Numbered from the stretch's first letter, positions 5,797 to 14,618 are shown. The stretch is 24,311 bases of DNA from CAZBUH01 sp964495095 (GCA_964495095.1 CAZBUH010000023.1:1-24311); one strand, 5' to 3'. Made by a program: numbers and translations. The notes: generated from the letters alone by a model not told the origin.

Positions 5797-7164
5797 CTAT
5801 TTTACCGTCCTTATTTTCTCCGGCCAGCGGCCGCCGGAGGCGTACACATGAAGGCCCGCCCGGAGGGACTTTCCGGAATATTCGAGGACATTCCGTGTAA
5901 GCTCCTCGCCGGGGGCGGCAAGGGGGATTCCAGGGGGATAGATATACAAAAATTCCGCCGCGATTTTTCCCAGGGCCTTTTCCGGCGGCAGGGCCAGAAA
6001 ACCGCCGTCCAATGCGCTGCGTATACTCATGATCGCCTGAGGCGGCTCCGGCGGCATAAGAAAGCTCTTATCCGCCGGCGATAAAGCTGAATCTATCTCC
6101 AGAAGCGCATGGGCAAAACTGTCCAGCGTATCGCCGCTGTCGCATATGCTGGTTATGGCGATAACATGCTCCAGCCCGGACATCTCAAGTTCAAAATTTT
6201 TCTCCCGCAGCAGGTTAAAAAGCTCGGGGCCGGTGATATTGGATTTTCCGGTGGAGACGACGATTTTCCCCGGGTCTATATTTTTCCCGGTGAAAAGGCG
6301 AAGGTGTTTTAGGCCCGACAACTGTCCGTAAAAGCGCCGCAGATTTTCCTCATATGCCGCAAAAAGCTCCCGGCCGCAATTTTTGAGCAGAGAGACGCAC
6401 TTTTCAATGGAAGCCATCAGGATATATGAGGGGCTGCTGGTCTCAAAAACCGACAGCATATACTTCAGTCTCTCAATATCCACTCTGTCCGAGCAGACGT
6501 GCAGCAGGGCCGTCTGGGTCATGGCGGGCAGAGTCTTGTGGAGGCTCATCACCACCGCGTCTGCTCCGGAGGTTACGGCGTTTTCAGGGAACATGCCGGA
6601 AAAACCGAAGTGCGCCCCGTGGGCCTCGTCCACCAGAAGAAGAGCGCCGTGATTATGGCAGACGCCGGCGATTTTTTTAACATCCGACGTTACGCCCCCG
6701 TAGGTGGGGGAGGTGATGACCACAAGGGATATCTCCGGGTTTTCTGAGAGCTTTTCTTCAATAAGCTCCGGAGATACCGGGCCGCACAGGCCGAAATCGG
6801 GTATGAATTCGGGCTGTATATACAGAGAGGTGAGAGAATTAATGTAAACCGCGTTGTATACAGCCTTGTGGCAGTTTCGCGCCATAAGGATTTTTCCGCT
6901 GCCGGGGGCCATGGAGGAGACTGCGGCCAAAATGCCGCAGGTGCTGCCGTTTACAAGGTAGAAGCATTTTTTGCTGCCGTAGATGGCTGCGGCTTCATCC
7001 ATTGCGTCTTTCAAAATGCCGTGGGCGTCGTGCAGGTCGTCAAAGCCCTCAATCTCCGTTATATCCGGCAGAGAGCAGAAGCGGGGATTCCGCTTGTGGC
7101 CCGGCATATGCATTGGGCAGCGGCCCGTTTCGCCGTATTCAATAAGCTTTTCGTAGAGTCCCAC
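5797..7164 (-). CDS. Orn/Lys/Arg decarboxylase-family PLP enzyme
   Basis: Fold-type I pyridoxal-phosphate enzyme of the group III basic amino acid decarboxylase family, cytoplasmic. 455 residues. The family signature P-M-H-M-P-G-H-K is at 17-24, D-E-A-H-G-A-H at 179-185, and the probable PLP-binding Lys210 in S-L-H-K-T-L. It is far shorter than the 700-residue inducible decarboxylases and resembles the compact YaaO/SpeA type. Substrate (arginine, lysine or ornithine) cannot be read from sequence. Start GTG 7164 was chosen because GAGGTGA, overlapping the stop of the preceding glycosylase gene, sits at the right distance. It is the last gene of the tex operon. In many Firmicutes such a gene neighbours tmk; here tmk lies outside the element. 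Confidence 0.9.
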   Translation of the reverse strand: MGLYEKLIEYGETGRCPMHMPGHKRNPRFCSLPDITEIEGFDDLHDAHGILKDAMDEAAAIYGSKKCFYLVNGSTCGILAAVSSMAPGSGKILMARNCHKAVYNAVYINSLTSLYIQPEFIPDFGLCGPVSPELIEEKLSENPEISLVVITSPTYGGVTSDVKKIAGVCHNHGALLLVDEAHGAHFGFSGMFPENAVTSGADAVVMSLHKTLPAMTQTALLHVCSDRVDIERLKYMLSVFETSSPSYILMASIEKCVSLLKNCGRELFAAYEENLRRFYGQLSGLKHLRLFTGKNIDPGKIVVSTGKSNITGPELFNLLREKNFELEMSGLEHVIAITSICDSGDTLDSFAHALLEIDSALSPADKSFLMPPEPPQAIMSIRSALDGGFLALPPEKALGKIAAEFLYIYPPGIPLAAPGEELTRNVLEYSGKSLRAGLHVYASGGRWPEKIRTVK

Positions 7165-7168
7165 GTTA

Positions 7169-7747
7169 TCACCTCGATAAAAATTTGCTGCCGCTTACCG
7201 TAAATCTCCAGGGGTATTCCGCCGCCTCCTGGGCGTAGGCGATGTTTATGCGTTTTGAGACGCCGATTTTCGCCGGCGGCTCGCCGTACTCAAGATAGAA
7301 ATCCGGGCTTTCCGCAAGGTCACAGCCATACTGCTCTTTTCCGATGCCCATTGCCATACAGAGCCTGCCCGGGCCGGAGCAGAGGCTTTTCAAATTATCG
7401 GTGCCGCGGCGCTTTTTCATAAGCTCTATGCCGTCGAGGGGCTCCGCCGCCCGTATAAGGACGCAGTGGGGGACGCCTGGGGCCCCGGCGGAGATATTCA
7501 TGCACCAGTACATGCCGTATATCATATAAACATAGGCGCAGCCGCAGGTGTCAAAAAGCACCTTTGTGCGCTCGGTGCGGCCCTTATAGCTGTGGGCGGC
7601 CTTGTCATCGGCGCCCATATACGCCTCCGTCTCCACAATGGCGCATTTTGTGACGCCCTCCGGGGTTTCACGGACGATTACCTGGCCCAGAAGCCCTCTG
7701 GCGACAGCCACGGCATCGCGCATGTAAAATTCCCGCTTTATCCGCAT
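7169..7747 (-). CDS. mpg: DNA-3-methyladenine glycosylase (AAG/MPG family)
   Basis: Base-excision repair enzyme that removes alkylated purines such as 3-methyladenine from DNA. 192 residues, a normal length for bacterial AAG proteins. The active-site signature V-E-T-E-A-Y is at residues 38-43, followed by D-D-K-A-A-H-S, and M-I-Y-G-M-Y-W-C-M-N contains the intercalating Tyr region. The start at 7747 overlaps the end of ksgA by ten bases, giving translational coupling; a second in-frame ATG eight codons later (7723) is a possible alternative. Third-from-last function in the tex operon, followed four bases later by the decarboxylase gene. Confidence 0.92.
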   Translation of the reverse strand: MRIKREFYMRDAVAVARGLLGQVIVRETPEGVTKCAIVETEAYMGADDKAAHSYKGRTERTKVLFDTCGCAYVYMIYGMYWCMNISAGAPGVPHCVLIRAAEPLDGIELMKKRRGTDNLKSLCSGPGRLCMAMGIGKEQYGCDLAESPDFYLEYGEPPAKIGVSKRINIAYAQEAAEYPWRFTVSGSKFLSR

Positions 7748-8598
7748 ATGGCTTTACCGATGGCGTCGGAGATACGCGCAAAGCCGGGAATATCCAGGGT
7801 CTCGCCCCGGAGCTTTTCACCGTAGCCGCAGGAGACTATTATATCCGATATCTCCTCTTTCGTAAGCTCCGGAAAGCCGGAGCTTAATCCGTTTACAAGG
7901 GTTTTCCGGCGCTGGGCAAAGGAGGCCCGGACGGTGCGGAAAAACAGCTTTTCGTCATTTACGCAGCAGGGCGGCCCGCTTCGCGGCGTAAGGCGTATGA
8001 CTGAGGAGTACACCTTGGGCTGGGGGATAAAGCAGGAGGGGGCCACGTCGAAAAGTATCTCCGGCTCCGTGTGGTACTGCACGAAAACGGAAAAGGCCCC
8101 GTAATCCGCAGACCCGGCCCCGGCGCATATCCTGCGGGCAACCTCCCGCTGAACCGTTACGGTTATGCTCTCAAAGCATTTTGCCTCAATAAGCGCCGTC
8201 AGCACAGGGGTGGTAATGTTGTAGGGGAGATTTGCGCAGGCTGCGGGGGTGAGGCCGTCGAATTTTTCGGATACGAGCTGCGGGATGTCCAGCTTCAGGA
8301 TATCGCCGCTTACCACCTCTGCGTTGTCAATGCCGGCAAGGGAGGTCTCCAGCAGGGGAAGAAGGGATTTATCCACCTCCACCGACACGACCTTCTTGGC
8401 GGATTTAGCCAGAAACACCGTAAGCGCGCCGATGCCGGGGCCGACTTCCAGAACGCCTCTGCCCTGAATGCCGGCCATGTCGGCAATTTTTTCCGGAACC
8501 CAGGAGGCGGTAAGAAAATTCTGGCCCATGGATTTTGAAAAGCGGAATCCGTTCTGGCCCAGGAGGAATTTAATATCGTTTATATTGCAGAGATCCAT
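7738..8598 (-). CDS. rsmA: 16S rRNA dimethyladenosine transferase
   Basis: KsgA/RsmA: dimethylates two adjacent adenines near the 3' end of 16S rRNA, a late step of small-subunit maturation. 286 residues, usual length. M-G-Q-N-F-L near residue 24 opens the fold. The SAM-binding E-V-G-P-G-I-G-A-L-T is at 51-60, and the adenine-methylase motif N-L-P-Y at 123-126. The start ATG at 8598 gives the normal N-terminus. It follows the PIG-V-like gene after 30 bases and overlaps the glycosylase gene downstream. Confidence 0.96.
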   Translation of the reverse strand: MDLCNINDIKFLLGQNGFRFSKSMGQNFLTASWVPEKIADMAGIQGRGVLEVGPGIGALTVFLAKSAKKVVSVEVDKSLLPLLETSLAGIDNAEVVSGDILKLDIPQLVSEKFDGLTPAACANLPYNITTPVLTALIEAKCFESITVTVQREVARRICAGAGSADYGAFSVFVQYHTEPEILFDVAPSCFIPQPKVYSSVIRLTPRSGPPCCVNDEKLFFRTVRASFAQRRKTLVNGLSSGFPELTKEEISDIIVSCGYGEKLRGETLDIPGFARISDAIGKAICG

Positions 8599-8628
8599 AC
8601 TTTACTCCAATCATCTTAAATTCGGACG

Positions 8629-9987
8629 CTACCAGACCTGCCACCGCAGTACAAAAGCCAGCAGGTACAGCAAATCCAGAATTCCGCAGGCGGCGGTAAG
8701 GCAGATATTCGCCGCCCGTTTTTTTGTAAGCCGGGTAATGGCGATGTGTACCGGCGTTAGGACCATAAGGTATCGCGGCCCGCTGAGAAGCCAGGTGGAA
8801 CCGATAGCCACTGCGAAATATGCGATAAACCAGGCGGTGTAGGTGGGGCGCAGCTTTTTTGCCGCAAGCAGCATGAGGATAAGGCTGAGAAACGCAAACA
8901 GCAGGTTGGGCAGCCAGAGACCGAGAAAATTTTTATAATTTTCCGAAAATGTGCTTATGGCGCATTCCGTCTGATATGCGGCGGTGTTAAAGAAAAATCC
9001 CAGATGCTGGCCCCAATGCACACTCTGGTATTCCATAAACTTAAATGGGTCCCCGGAGACAAAATAGTTTATAAGGATATACCCGCCGAAGCCCAGGGGG
9101 ATAATTGCCGAGGACAAAAATGGCGCCGCCCATTTTTTGAAGCCGCCTTTTTCAGCTATAGCCCGGGAAATAAGCTCCATTAAAACCGGCACCAGAAGTA
9201 TAAGGCCCAGGGACCGGGTAAAGGCGGCAAAACCGCCGAAAATTGCGCCCCGCCGCCATTTCCCGCGCCTTACAGAGTATACGCAGAGAAGGCTCAGCAG
9301 CAAAAACAGGCTCTCGCTCATAGGCGCTGCGAAAAAGAAGCTGCCGGGTATGAGACAGAGAAATTTAAGCCCGCGCAGGGCGCTTTCATGGCCCATGTCC
9401 AGCCGCAGGAGTTTATAGAAAACGCACCCGGCCCCGGCAAAGGAAAGAGCCGAGACTATCATTCCGGATACAAGATAATTTCTGAATATAATTCTCAAAA
9501 GCCTGACCGCGATGGGATAGCCGGGGAGAAATACAAGCTGCACCAGCCTGTCCCATTCTCCCTGAGAGAGATACCAGTCCCGGGCGATGTCCAGATAGTG
9601 GTTGCTGTCTGTGCATCTCCAGAATTCCAGCACCTCCATAAAGCTGCCGCCGTATCCCGCAGCGCAGCGGAGAAGATAAACCAGCAGCACAACGGCAGCG
9701 TCAAAGCCAAGAAAAGAGAGAAAGATTTTAGCGGTCATGTATCCGGGCTGGGAGATCAGCTTCCTGTCTTTGAATTTTCGCCTGTCACGCCAGAAATCCA
9801 TCCATACCGGCACAAACCTTATGCAAAGGGCGGCGAAAAGCGCCGCAGAGAGTAGGGCCGCCAGAAAACCCGGCAGAGTAACATGCCTGTTCTGAAAATA
9901 CCAATAAATGAAAAGCGCAGCAAGTCCCACAAGCCCCAGCGCACATATCCAGAATTCCGGCTTTTTTATAAGCTTCTTTATATCCAT
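8629..9987 (-). CDS. PIG-V-like GT-C membrane glycosyltransferase
   Basis: Polytopic membrane protein, 452 residues, about ten hydrophobic segments. The Arg/Lys-rich stretch near residues 67-77 (W-R-D-R-R-K-F-K-D-R-K) marks a cytoplasmic loop. The first large outer loop contains C-T-D-S-N-H-Y-L-D-I-A, whose Asp matches the catalytic Asp expected of GT-C enzymes and the D-x2-x-Y-xx-IA pattern of PIG-V mannosyltransferases. It probably transfers a sugar from a lipid-phosphate donor to an envelope molecule; donor and acceptor cannot be told. Its ATG shares one base with the tex stop (TAATG), so it is translationally coupled to tex. Confidence 0.78.
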   Translation of the reverse strand: MDIKKLIKKPEFWICALGLVGLAALFIYWYFQNRHVTLPGFLAALLSAALFAALCIRFVPVWMDFWRDRRKFKDRKLISQPGYMTAKIFLSFLGFDAAVVLLVYLLRCAAGYGGSFMEVLEFWRCTDSNHYLDIARDWYLSQGEWDRLVQLVFLPGYPIAVRLLRIIFRNYLVSGMIVSALSFAGAGCVFYKLLRLDMGHESALRGLKFLCLIPGSFFFAAPMSESLFLLLSLLCVYSVRRGKWRRGAIFGGFAAFTRSLGLILLVPVLMELISRAIAEKGGFKKWAAPFLSSAIIPLGFGGYILINYFVSGDPFKFMEYQSVHWGQHLGFFFNTAAYQTECAISTFSENYKNFLGLWLPNLLFAFLSLILMLLAAKKLRPTYTAWFIAYFAVAIGSTWLLSGPRYLMVLTPVHIAITRLTKKRAANICLTAACGILDLLYLLAFVLRWQVW

Positions 9988-12131
9988 TACTTTACCTGCT
10001 TTATGGAGAGGGAGATGCGTTTTTTCTTTTCATCGACCGCCAGGACGACGACTTTTACAATATCCCCAACTGACAGCGCCTCCGACGGGTGTTTTATAAA
10101 CCTGTCGGCAATTTCAGAGATATGCACAAGGCCGTCCTGATGTACGCCTATGTCAACAAAGGCGCCGAAATCTATAACATTCCGCACTGTGCCTGTAAGC
10201 TGCATCCCAGGCGTCAGATCACTGATGTCCATAACGTCGGTGCGGAGGATGGGGGCGGGCAGCTCGTCACGGGGATCGCGGCCGGGCTTTGCCAGCTCCG
10301 CAGCAATGTCACGAAGCGTGGGAGCGCCGGCGCCGCACTGGGCGGCGGCATTTTCAAGGCCGTAATCCTCCAGCCTTTTGGGCAGGGCGGTAAAATCCTT
10401 TCCGCCATTCAAGTCATAGCCGCAGATGGAGATAAGCTTTTCCGCCGCCTTGTAGCTCTCCGGGTGTACGCCGGTGTTATCCAGCAGCAGCGGGCTTTCC
10501 GGCACGCGGAGGAAGCCGGCGCACTGCTGGAATGCGCGGGGGCCCAGCTTCGGCACCTTCAAAAGCTCTTTCCGGTTTTTAAAGCCGCCGTTTTCCTCAC
10601 GGTATGCAACGATGTTCTTCGCCGTGGCCGAGGTGAGCCCTGACACGTATTCCAGAAGGGAAACGGAGGCGGTGTTGAGATCCACTCCGACAGAATTTAC
10701 GCAGTCCTCGACAACGCCGGAGAGGGTTTCCTCCAGCTGCTTTTGAGGCATATCATGCTGATACTGGCCCACTCCGATGGCTTTCGGCTCTATTTTAACA
10801 AGCTCGGCCAGCGGGTCCTGAAGCCGCCGGGCGATTGAGACTGCGCTTCTCAGATTTACGTCATACTGGGGAAATTCTTCCGCCGCCAGCTTTGACGCCG
10901 AGTACACCGACGCTCCGGCCTCGTTTACAATTGCGTAGGAGACGCCGGGAAGCTCCCGTATCATCTCGGCGGCCATCTGCTCGGTTTCACGGGAGGCGGT
11001 GCCGTTGCCGATGGCTATATGCTGGACATTGTGCTTTTTTATCATGGCGGAGAGCTTCGATATAGCCTCCTGCCTGTGCCTTTCGCTGTAGGTGGGATAA
11101 ACAACCGCAGTGTCCAGCACCTTGCCCATGGAATCGATGACGGCCACCTTGCAGCCGTTTCTGTAGCCGGGGTCAAGGCCCATGGTCACATGCCCTTTTA
11201 CAGGGGGCTGCATAAGAAGGGGACGGAGGTTTACTGCGAAGTTCCGTATGGCCCCTTCGCAGGCCGTATCTGTGAAAAAGCTCCGTATCTCCCGCTCTAT
11301 GGAGGGCGAGAGGAGACGGTCCCAGGAGTCCTCGGCGGCGGAGATAACAAACTGGTTTGCCTTTGAAACGGGCTTTACGGCAGCCCGGCGTATTATCTGC
11401 ATCACGGAATCCCTGTCGGAAACTACAGAGACCTTCAGAAAGCCCTCCTTTTCGCCGCGGTTGAGGGCAAGTATCTGGTGGCCCTGGAGCTTTGGAAGGG
11501 ATACGGAAAAATCGTAATAGAGCGAATATACCGAGTCCTCATCAGAGGCGGCGGATGAGACAATAAGCCCCTTGCGCAGTATATATTCCCGGACGCTTTT
11601 CCTTATGGCGGCGTTATCCGAAATGTCCTCGGCGATTATATCCGAGGCTCCGGCCAGAGCGTCCTCCGCTGTCTCCACGCCCTTGTCCGGAGATATATAG
11701 TCTGCCGCCAAAACCTCCATATCGGGAAGCTCCCGCCCCTGGCCGAAAATAAGTTCCGCAAGAGGCTCGAGTCCCTTTTCACGCGCAACCGACGCTCTTG
11801 TGCGGCGCTTTTGCTTATAGGGACGGTAGAGATCTTCAATTTCCGCCAGAGTGGAAGCGGCGTCGATAGCGGCGGAGAGCTCCGGGGTGAGCTTATCCTG
11901 GCCTTCGATGGCTTTTTTCACCTCGCCGCGGCGGGCGTCGAGATTCCGCAGGTAATTGAGCCTGTCGGAAAGCTCCCTCAGCGTACCGTCGTCCATGGAG
12001 CCGTGAAGCTCCTTTCTGTACCGTGCTATAAAGGGTATGGTGTTGCCCTCGTCCAAAAGGGTAATTACGTTTTCAATGTATTTTTCCGGCCGGCCTAATT
12101 CCGCCGCCAGGATTTTTGAAACAGCATCCAT
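9987..12131 (-). CDS. tex: Tex, S1-domain RNA-binding transcription accessory protein
   Basis: Conserved nucleic-acid-binding protein linked to transcription and RNA turnover. 714 residues, typical. An N-terminal helical HTH region is followed by a YqgF/RNase H-like domain starting G-L-D-P-G-Y-R-N-G-C near residue 319. Helix-hairpin-helix motifs follow at ~490-560 (N-T-A-S-V-S-L-L, then L-L-K-V-P-K-L-G). The C-terminal S1 domain is at ~640-712 (G-M-Q-L-T-G-T-V, then F-G-A-F-V-D-I-G and D-G-L-V-H-I-S). First gene of a five-gene minus-strand operon; AGGAGTG precedes the ATG at 12131. Transcription diverges from tgt. Confidence 0.96.
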   Translation of the reverse strand: MDAVSKILAAELGRPEKYIENVITLLDEGNTIPFIARYRKELHGSMDDGTLRELSDRLNYLRNLDARRGEVKKAIEGQDKLTPELSAAIDAASTLAEIEDLYRPYKQKRRTRASVAREKGLEPLAELIFGQGRELPDMEVLAADYISPDKGVETAEDALAGASDIIAEDISDNAAIRKSVREYILRKGLIVSSAASDEDSVYSLYYDFSVSLPKLQGHQILALNRGEKEGFLKVSVVSDRDSVMQIIRRAAVKPVSKANQFVISAAEDSWDRLLSPSIEREIRSFFTDTACEGAIRNFAVNLRPLLMQPPVKGHVTMGLDPGYRNGCKVAVIDSMGKVLDTAVVYPTYSERHRQEAISKLSAMIKKHNVQHIAIGNGTASRETEQMAAEMIRELPGVSYAIVNEAGASVYSASKLAAEEFPQYDVNLRSAVSIARRLQDPLAELVKIEPKAIGVGQYQHDMPQKQLEETLSGVVEDCVNSVGVDLNTASVSLLEYVSGLTSATAKNIVAYREENGGFKNRKELLKVPKLGPRAFQQCAGFLRVPESPLLLDNTGVHPESYKAAEKLISICGYDLNGGKDFTALPKRLEDYGLENAAAQCGAGAPTLRDIAAELAKPGRDPRDELPAPILRTDVMDISDLTPGMQLTGTVRNVIDFGAFVDIGVHQDGLVHISEIADRFIKHPSEALSVGDIVKVVVLAVDEKKKRISLSIKQVK

Positions 12132-12169
12132 TAAAACACTCCTGAAAATTCTGTTGTATATATTTTTCC

Positions 12170-12197
12170 GGCCCCCGATAAAAGGCGGGAGGGGGCC
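12170..12197. other. GC-rich hairpin in the tex leader
   Basis: Seven-base arms GGCCCCC (12170-12176) and GGGGGCC (12191-12197) with a 14-base loop, between the tex promoter and its ribosome site. On the plus strand a T-rich run follows (12201-12210), so it could also stop antisense transcription. Confidence 0.45.
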
Positions 12198-12215
12198 TGC
12201 ATTTTTTCTTATAGT

Positions 12216-12245
12216 ATATTACCATATATAAGTCCGAATGTCCAA
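12216..12245 (-). promoter_or_regulatory. Probable promoter of the tex operon
   Basis: On the minus strand TTGGAC (12240-12245) with TAATAT (12216-12221) 18 bp downstream; TGGACA with 17 bp spacing is an equivalent reading. It lies about 85 bp before the tex start, in the divergent tex-tgt gap. Confidence 0.45.
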
Positions 12246-12254
12246 GCTTGTGTA

Positions 12255-12283
12255 TTGCAAAAAAAGCCGGAGGCATATATAAT
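12255..12283 (+). promoter_or_regulatory. Sigma-A promoter of tgt
   Basis: TTGCAA (12255-12260), 17 bp, TATAAT (12278-12283), followed by the tgt ATG at 12316 after a short leader. Confidence 0.75.
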
Positions 12284-12315
12284 TGTGGTAAATTTTATAT
12301 GATGGGAACGGTAAG

Positions 12316-13446
12316 ATGTATAAGCTGATAAAGCAGGAGGGCCGGGCAAGGCGCGGCAGCTTCAAAACTCCCCACGGCACGGTGCAGACGCCGGTGTTTA
12401 TGAACGTGGGCACCCAGGCGGCCATAAAGGGAGCCCTGTCCGCCGAGGACCTTAAGCTGGTAAAGTGCCAGATAGAGCTTTCAAACACATATCACCTGCA
12501 TGTGAGGCCCGGCGACGGGCTTATAAGGAGCTTCGGCGGCCTGCATAAATTTATGACCTGGGACGGGCCGATACTTACGGACAGCGGCGGTTTCCAGATA
12601 TTCTCCCTGGCGGGGCTGAGAAAAATTTCCGAGGAGGGGGTGGAGTTCCACTCCCACGTGGACGGGAAAAAGCTGTTTATGGGCCCGGAGGAGAGTATGC
12701 AGATACAGTCAAACCTGGGGTCCGATATCGCCATGGCCTTTGACGAGTGCATAAAGATACCGTCGCCATACGAGTACGTAAAGGCCTCTGTCGATCGCAC
12801 TGCCAGATGGCTGAAACGCTGCAGGGATGAGCTGGAACGGCTTAATTCCCGGGGAGACGCCGTAAATCCCGGCCAGGTGCTTTTCGGCATAAATCAGGGG
12901 GCTGTATTTAAGGACCTGCGTATCGAACACATGAAGAAGATATCGGAGCTGGACCTTGCCGGCTACGCTATCGGCGGCCTTGCGGTGGGGGAGACCACCC
13001 AGGAGATGTACGACACCATCGAGGCGGTGGAGGAGCATATGCCTGAGGATAAGCCCAGATATCTCATGGGCGTGGGGACTCCGTCGAATATCATAGAGAG
13101 CGTATACCGCGGCGTGGACTTCTTCGACTGCGTGATGCCGGCCAGAAACGGGCGGCACGGCCACCTCTTTACCTGGGACGGTATAATAAATATCAAAAAT
13201 GAAAAATACTCCTCCGATGACGGCCCCATAGACCCGCAATGCGGCTGCCCCGTGTGCCGCCGGTATTCCAGGGCGTATCTGAGGCATCTTGTAAAGGCGG
13301 AGGAGATGCTGGCCATGCGCCTCGCGGTGATGCACAACCTCTGGTTTTACAACACTCTTATGGAGAAGATCAGGGACTCGCTGGATAAGGGCGAGTTTGG
13401 AAAATTCCGTGCAGAATATTCCGAAAAGCTGGGAAAACGTATATAA
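12316..13446 (+). CDS. tgt: tRNA-guanine transglycosylase
   Basis: Exchanges guanine 34 in GUN anticodons for the queuosine precursor preQ1. 376 residues, standard. Asp89 in D-S-G-G-F-Q-I-F is the catalytic base region; Asp270 in F-F-D-C-V-M-P-A-R is the nucleophile. The structural zinc is held by Cys308, Cys310, Cys313 and His339. Start ATG at 12316 follows its own promoter, though the ribosome site is weak (GGGAACGG). In other Firmicutes tgt is typically followed by yajC, as here. queA is not present nearby. Confidence 0.97.
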   Translation: MYKLIKQEGRARRGSFKTPHGTVQTPVFMNVGTQAAIKGALSAEDLKLVKCQIELSNTYHLHVRPGDGLIRSFGGLHKFMTWDGPILTDSGGFQIFSLAGLRKISEEGVEFHSHVDGKKLFMGPEESMQIQSNLGSDIAMAFDECIKIPSPYEYVKASVDRTARWLKRCRDELERLNSRGDAVNPGQVLFGINQGAVFKDLRIEHMKKISELDLAGYAIGGLAVGETTQEMYDTIEAVEEHMPEDKPRYLMGVGTPSNIIESVYRGVDFFDCVMPARNGRHGHLFTWDGIINIKNEKYSSDDGPIDPQCGCPVCRRYSRAYLRHLVKAEEMLAMRLAVMHNLWFYNTLMEKIRDSLDKGEFGKFRAEYSEKLGKRI

Positions 13447-13451
13447 AGCTC

Positions 13452-13480
13452 TTGCAATTTCACGGATGACAATATATAAT
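13452..13480 (+). promoter_or_regulatory. Sigma-A promoter of yajC
   Basis: TTGCAA (13452-13457), 17 bp, TATAAT (13475-13480), just after the tgt stop and 33 bp before yajC. It lets yajC be transcribed independently of tgt. Confidence 0.75.
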
Positions 13481-13512
13481 CAACTAAGTATTTTACTTTT
13501 GGAGGTAGAAAA

Positions 13513-13794
13513 ATGGATCTTAGTACAATATCCTATATTATTCCTCTTGTTCTTATTGTAGTTGTGTTCTATTTCTTCCTTATCCGTCCGGAGAACAAGA
13601 AGAAAAAAGCAGTAACAAAGATGAGAAACGAGCTGGAGGTAGGGGATGAGATAACCACTATCGGCGGCATAGTAGGAAAAATAGTCAGCATAAAGGACGA
13701 AATGATAACTGTGGAGACAAGCGAGGACAGGGTTCGTGTCCAGCTTATGAAGTGGTCGGTTTCCAGCAAGGGCAAGGCCGAGCAGCAGAACTGA
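13513..13794 (+). CDS. yajC: Preprotein translocase subunit YajC
   Basis: Small accessory protein of the SecDF-YajC part of the Sec export machinery, inner membrane. 93 residues: one transmembrane helix at ~7-24, the diagnostic F-F-L-I-R-P-E-N-K-K-K-K just after it, then a soluble domain with G-D-E-I-T-T-I-G-G-I-V-G. GGAGGTAG precedes the ATG at 13513. Confidence 0.95.
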   Translation: MDLSTISYIIPLVLIVVVFYFFLIRPENKKKKAVTKMRNELEVGDEITTIGGIVGKIVSIKDEMITVETSEDRVRVQLMKWSVSSKGKAEQQN

Positions 13795-13819
13795 TAATTA
13801 TAGGATACAGTAATTAAAA

Positions 13820-13865
13820 GCCTCCCCAAAGAATAGGTTTTATTGAACTTATTTTTCGGGGAGGC
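13820..13865 (+). promoter_or_regulatory. Long hairpin occluding a ribosome site
   Basis: GCCTCCCC (13820-13827) pairs with GGGGAGGC (13858-13865). The intervening sequence can pair for about 11 more base pairs (AU and GU mostly) around a short loop. The 3' arm is the Shine-Dalgarno sequence of the gene starting at 13872. On the minus strand a short T-run follows, so it could act as a terminator in that direction. Confidence 0.6.
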
Positions 13866-13871
13866 ATATTC

Positions 13872-14282
13872 ATGAACAAAAAGGAACGAAAAAGCAGGAA
13901 AATGGGCGCTGCGGGACAGCTTAGCGCCGGTGTGCTTACAGCGGTAATAGGGACGCTTGCGCTGCTCCTGATATTTGCGTGTCTTGGCGCGAAGGGCGCC
14001 ATATCGGAAAGCGCTTTCGGAGCGGTATCTGTTGGGAGCTGCTTTATAGCAACGGCTCTGGGAGGTATCGTCGCAGGCCGGCTCAGAGGAAGCGGTGCGC
14101 TCAAATGCGGCGGAGTTGTGGCGGCTGCGCTTATCCTTGTAATCCTCTGCGCTTCGCTTGCGGCGGGGGACAGTCCCATGCCCAATTTCCGGGCCTTTAC
14201 ATCTATGGCGGCGGCCGCCATTGGGGGGATATCCGGAGGCGTCATAGGGACAAAAAAGAAAAAACGCCGGGTGCGGATGTGA
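13872..14282 (+). CDS. TIGR04086-type small membrane protein
   Basis: 136-residue hydrophobic protein of unknown function. Basic N-terminus, about four membrane helices (~20-43, 48-68, 78-97, 108-126) separated by short Gly/Ala-rich turns, and a very basic C-terminal tail (K-K-K-K-R-R-V-R). In my recollection this family is a Firmicutes protein commonly found next to yajC and the SCIFF genes, which fits this neighbourhood although here SCIFF is 8 kb away. GGGGAGG lies seven bases before the ATG, inside a long hairpin. No catalytic motif is visible. Confidence 0.72.
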   Translation: MNKKERKSRKMGAAGQLSAGVLTAVIGTLALLLIFACLGAKGAISESAFGAVSVGSCFIATALGGIVAGRLRGSGALKCGGVVAAALILVILCASLAAGDSPMPNFRAFTSMAAAAIGGISGGVIGTKKKKRRVRM

Positions 14283-14618
14283 ATTATACAAAACGTATTT
14301 AATTTACAAGGTTTACATAAAATTAGCGTGATTACCGATATATAGTGCCGCAGCAAATACAAAGTGCCAATATTTTGTGCAAGCACAAGGAAAGGGACGG
14401 CGCGCCAAAGCAGATCCGTCATGCGGTTTACATAACGATGTTTACATAAAATTTTGACATAATTCACAAAAATGCAAAAAAGAGCTTTTTGCACTTGAAT
14501 AATGGCCGCAAATGTAATATAGTAAATAAGCGCCTTGTCGGCCTCCTTTTGACAAAATTTTTGAGATATCATGGTCTTATTTTTAAACCTGTCCCATATT
14601 CATTTATGGGGTGAGACT
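14283..14618 (+). promoter_or_regulatory. 336-bp regulatory gap before the spoIIM-like gene
   Basis: No gene. It holds three direct copies of GTTTACATAA (14311-14320, 14426-14435, 14440-14449), the outer two extending to 14 identical bases. An AT-rich inverted repeat (arms TGCAAAAA/TTTTTGCA, 14473-14493) could end TIGR04086 transcripts. A promoter follows: TTGAAT (14495-14500), 17 bp, TATAGT (14518-14523). A second -35-like TTGACA at 14454-14459 has no good -10. The repeats look like operator sites upstream of that promoter. Confidence 0.55.

Noticed and set aside
14373..14388. TTGTGC-AA-GCACAA short inverted repeat as an operator
   Set aside because: Six-base arms alone in an AT-rich gap are weak evidence; it is far from the promoter and has no second copy.
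13569..14572. Long minus-strand open frames opposite yajC and the TIGR04086-type gene
   Set aside because: They are low-complexity shadows of the plus-strand genes, without ribosome sites or recognisable domains.
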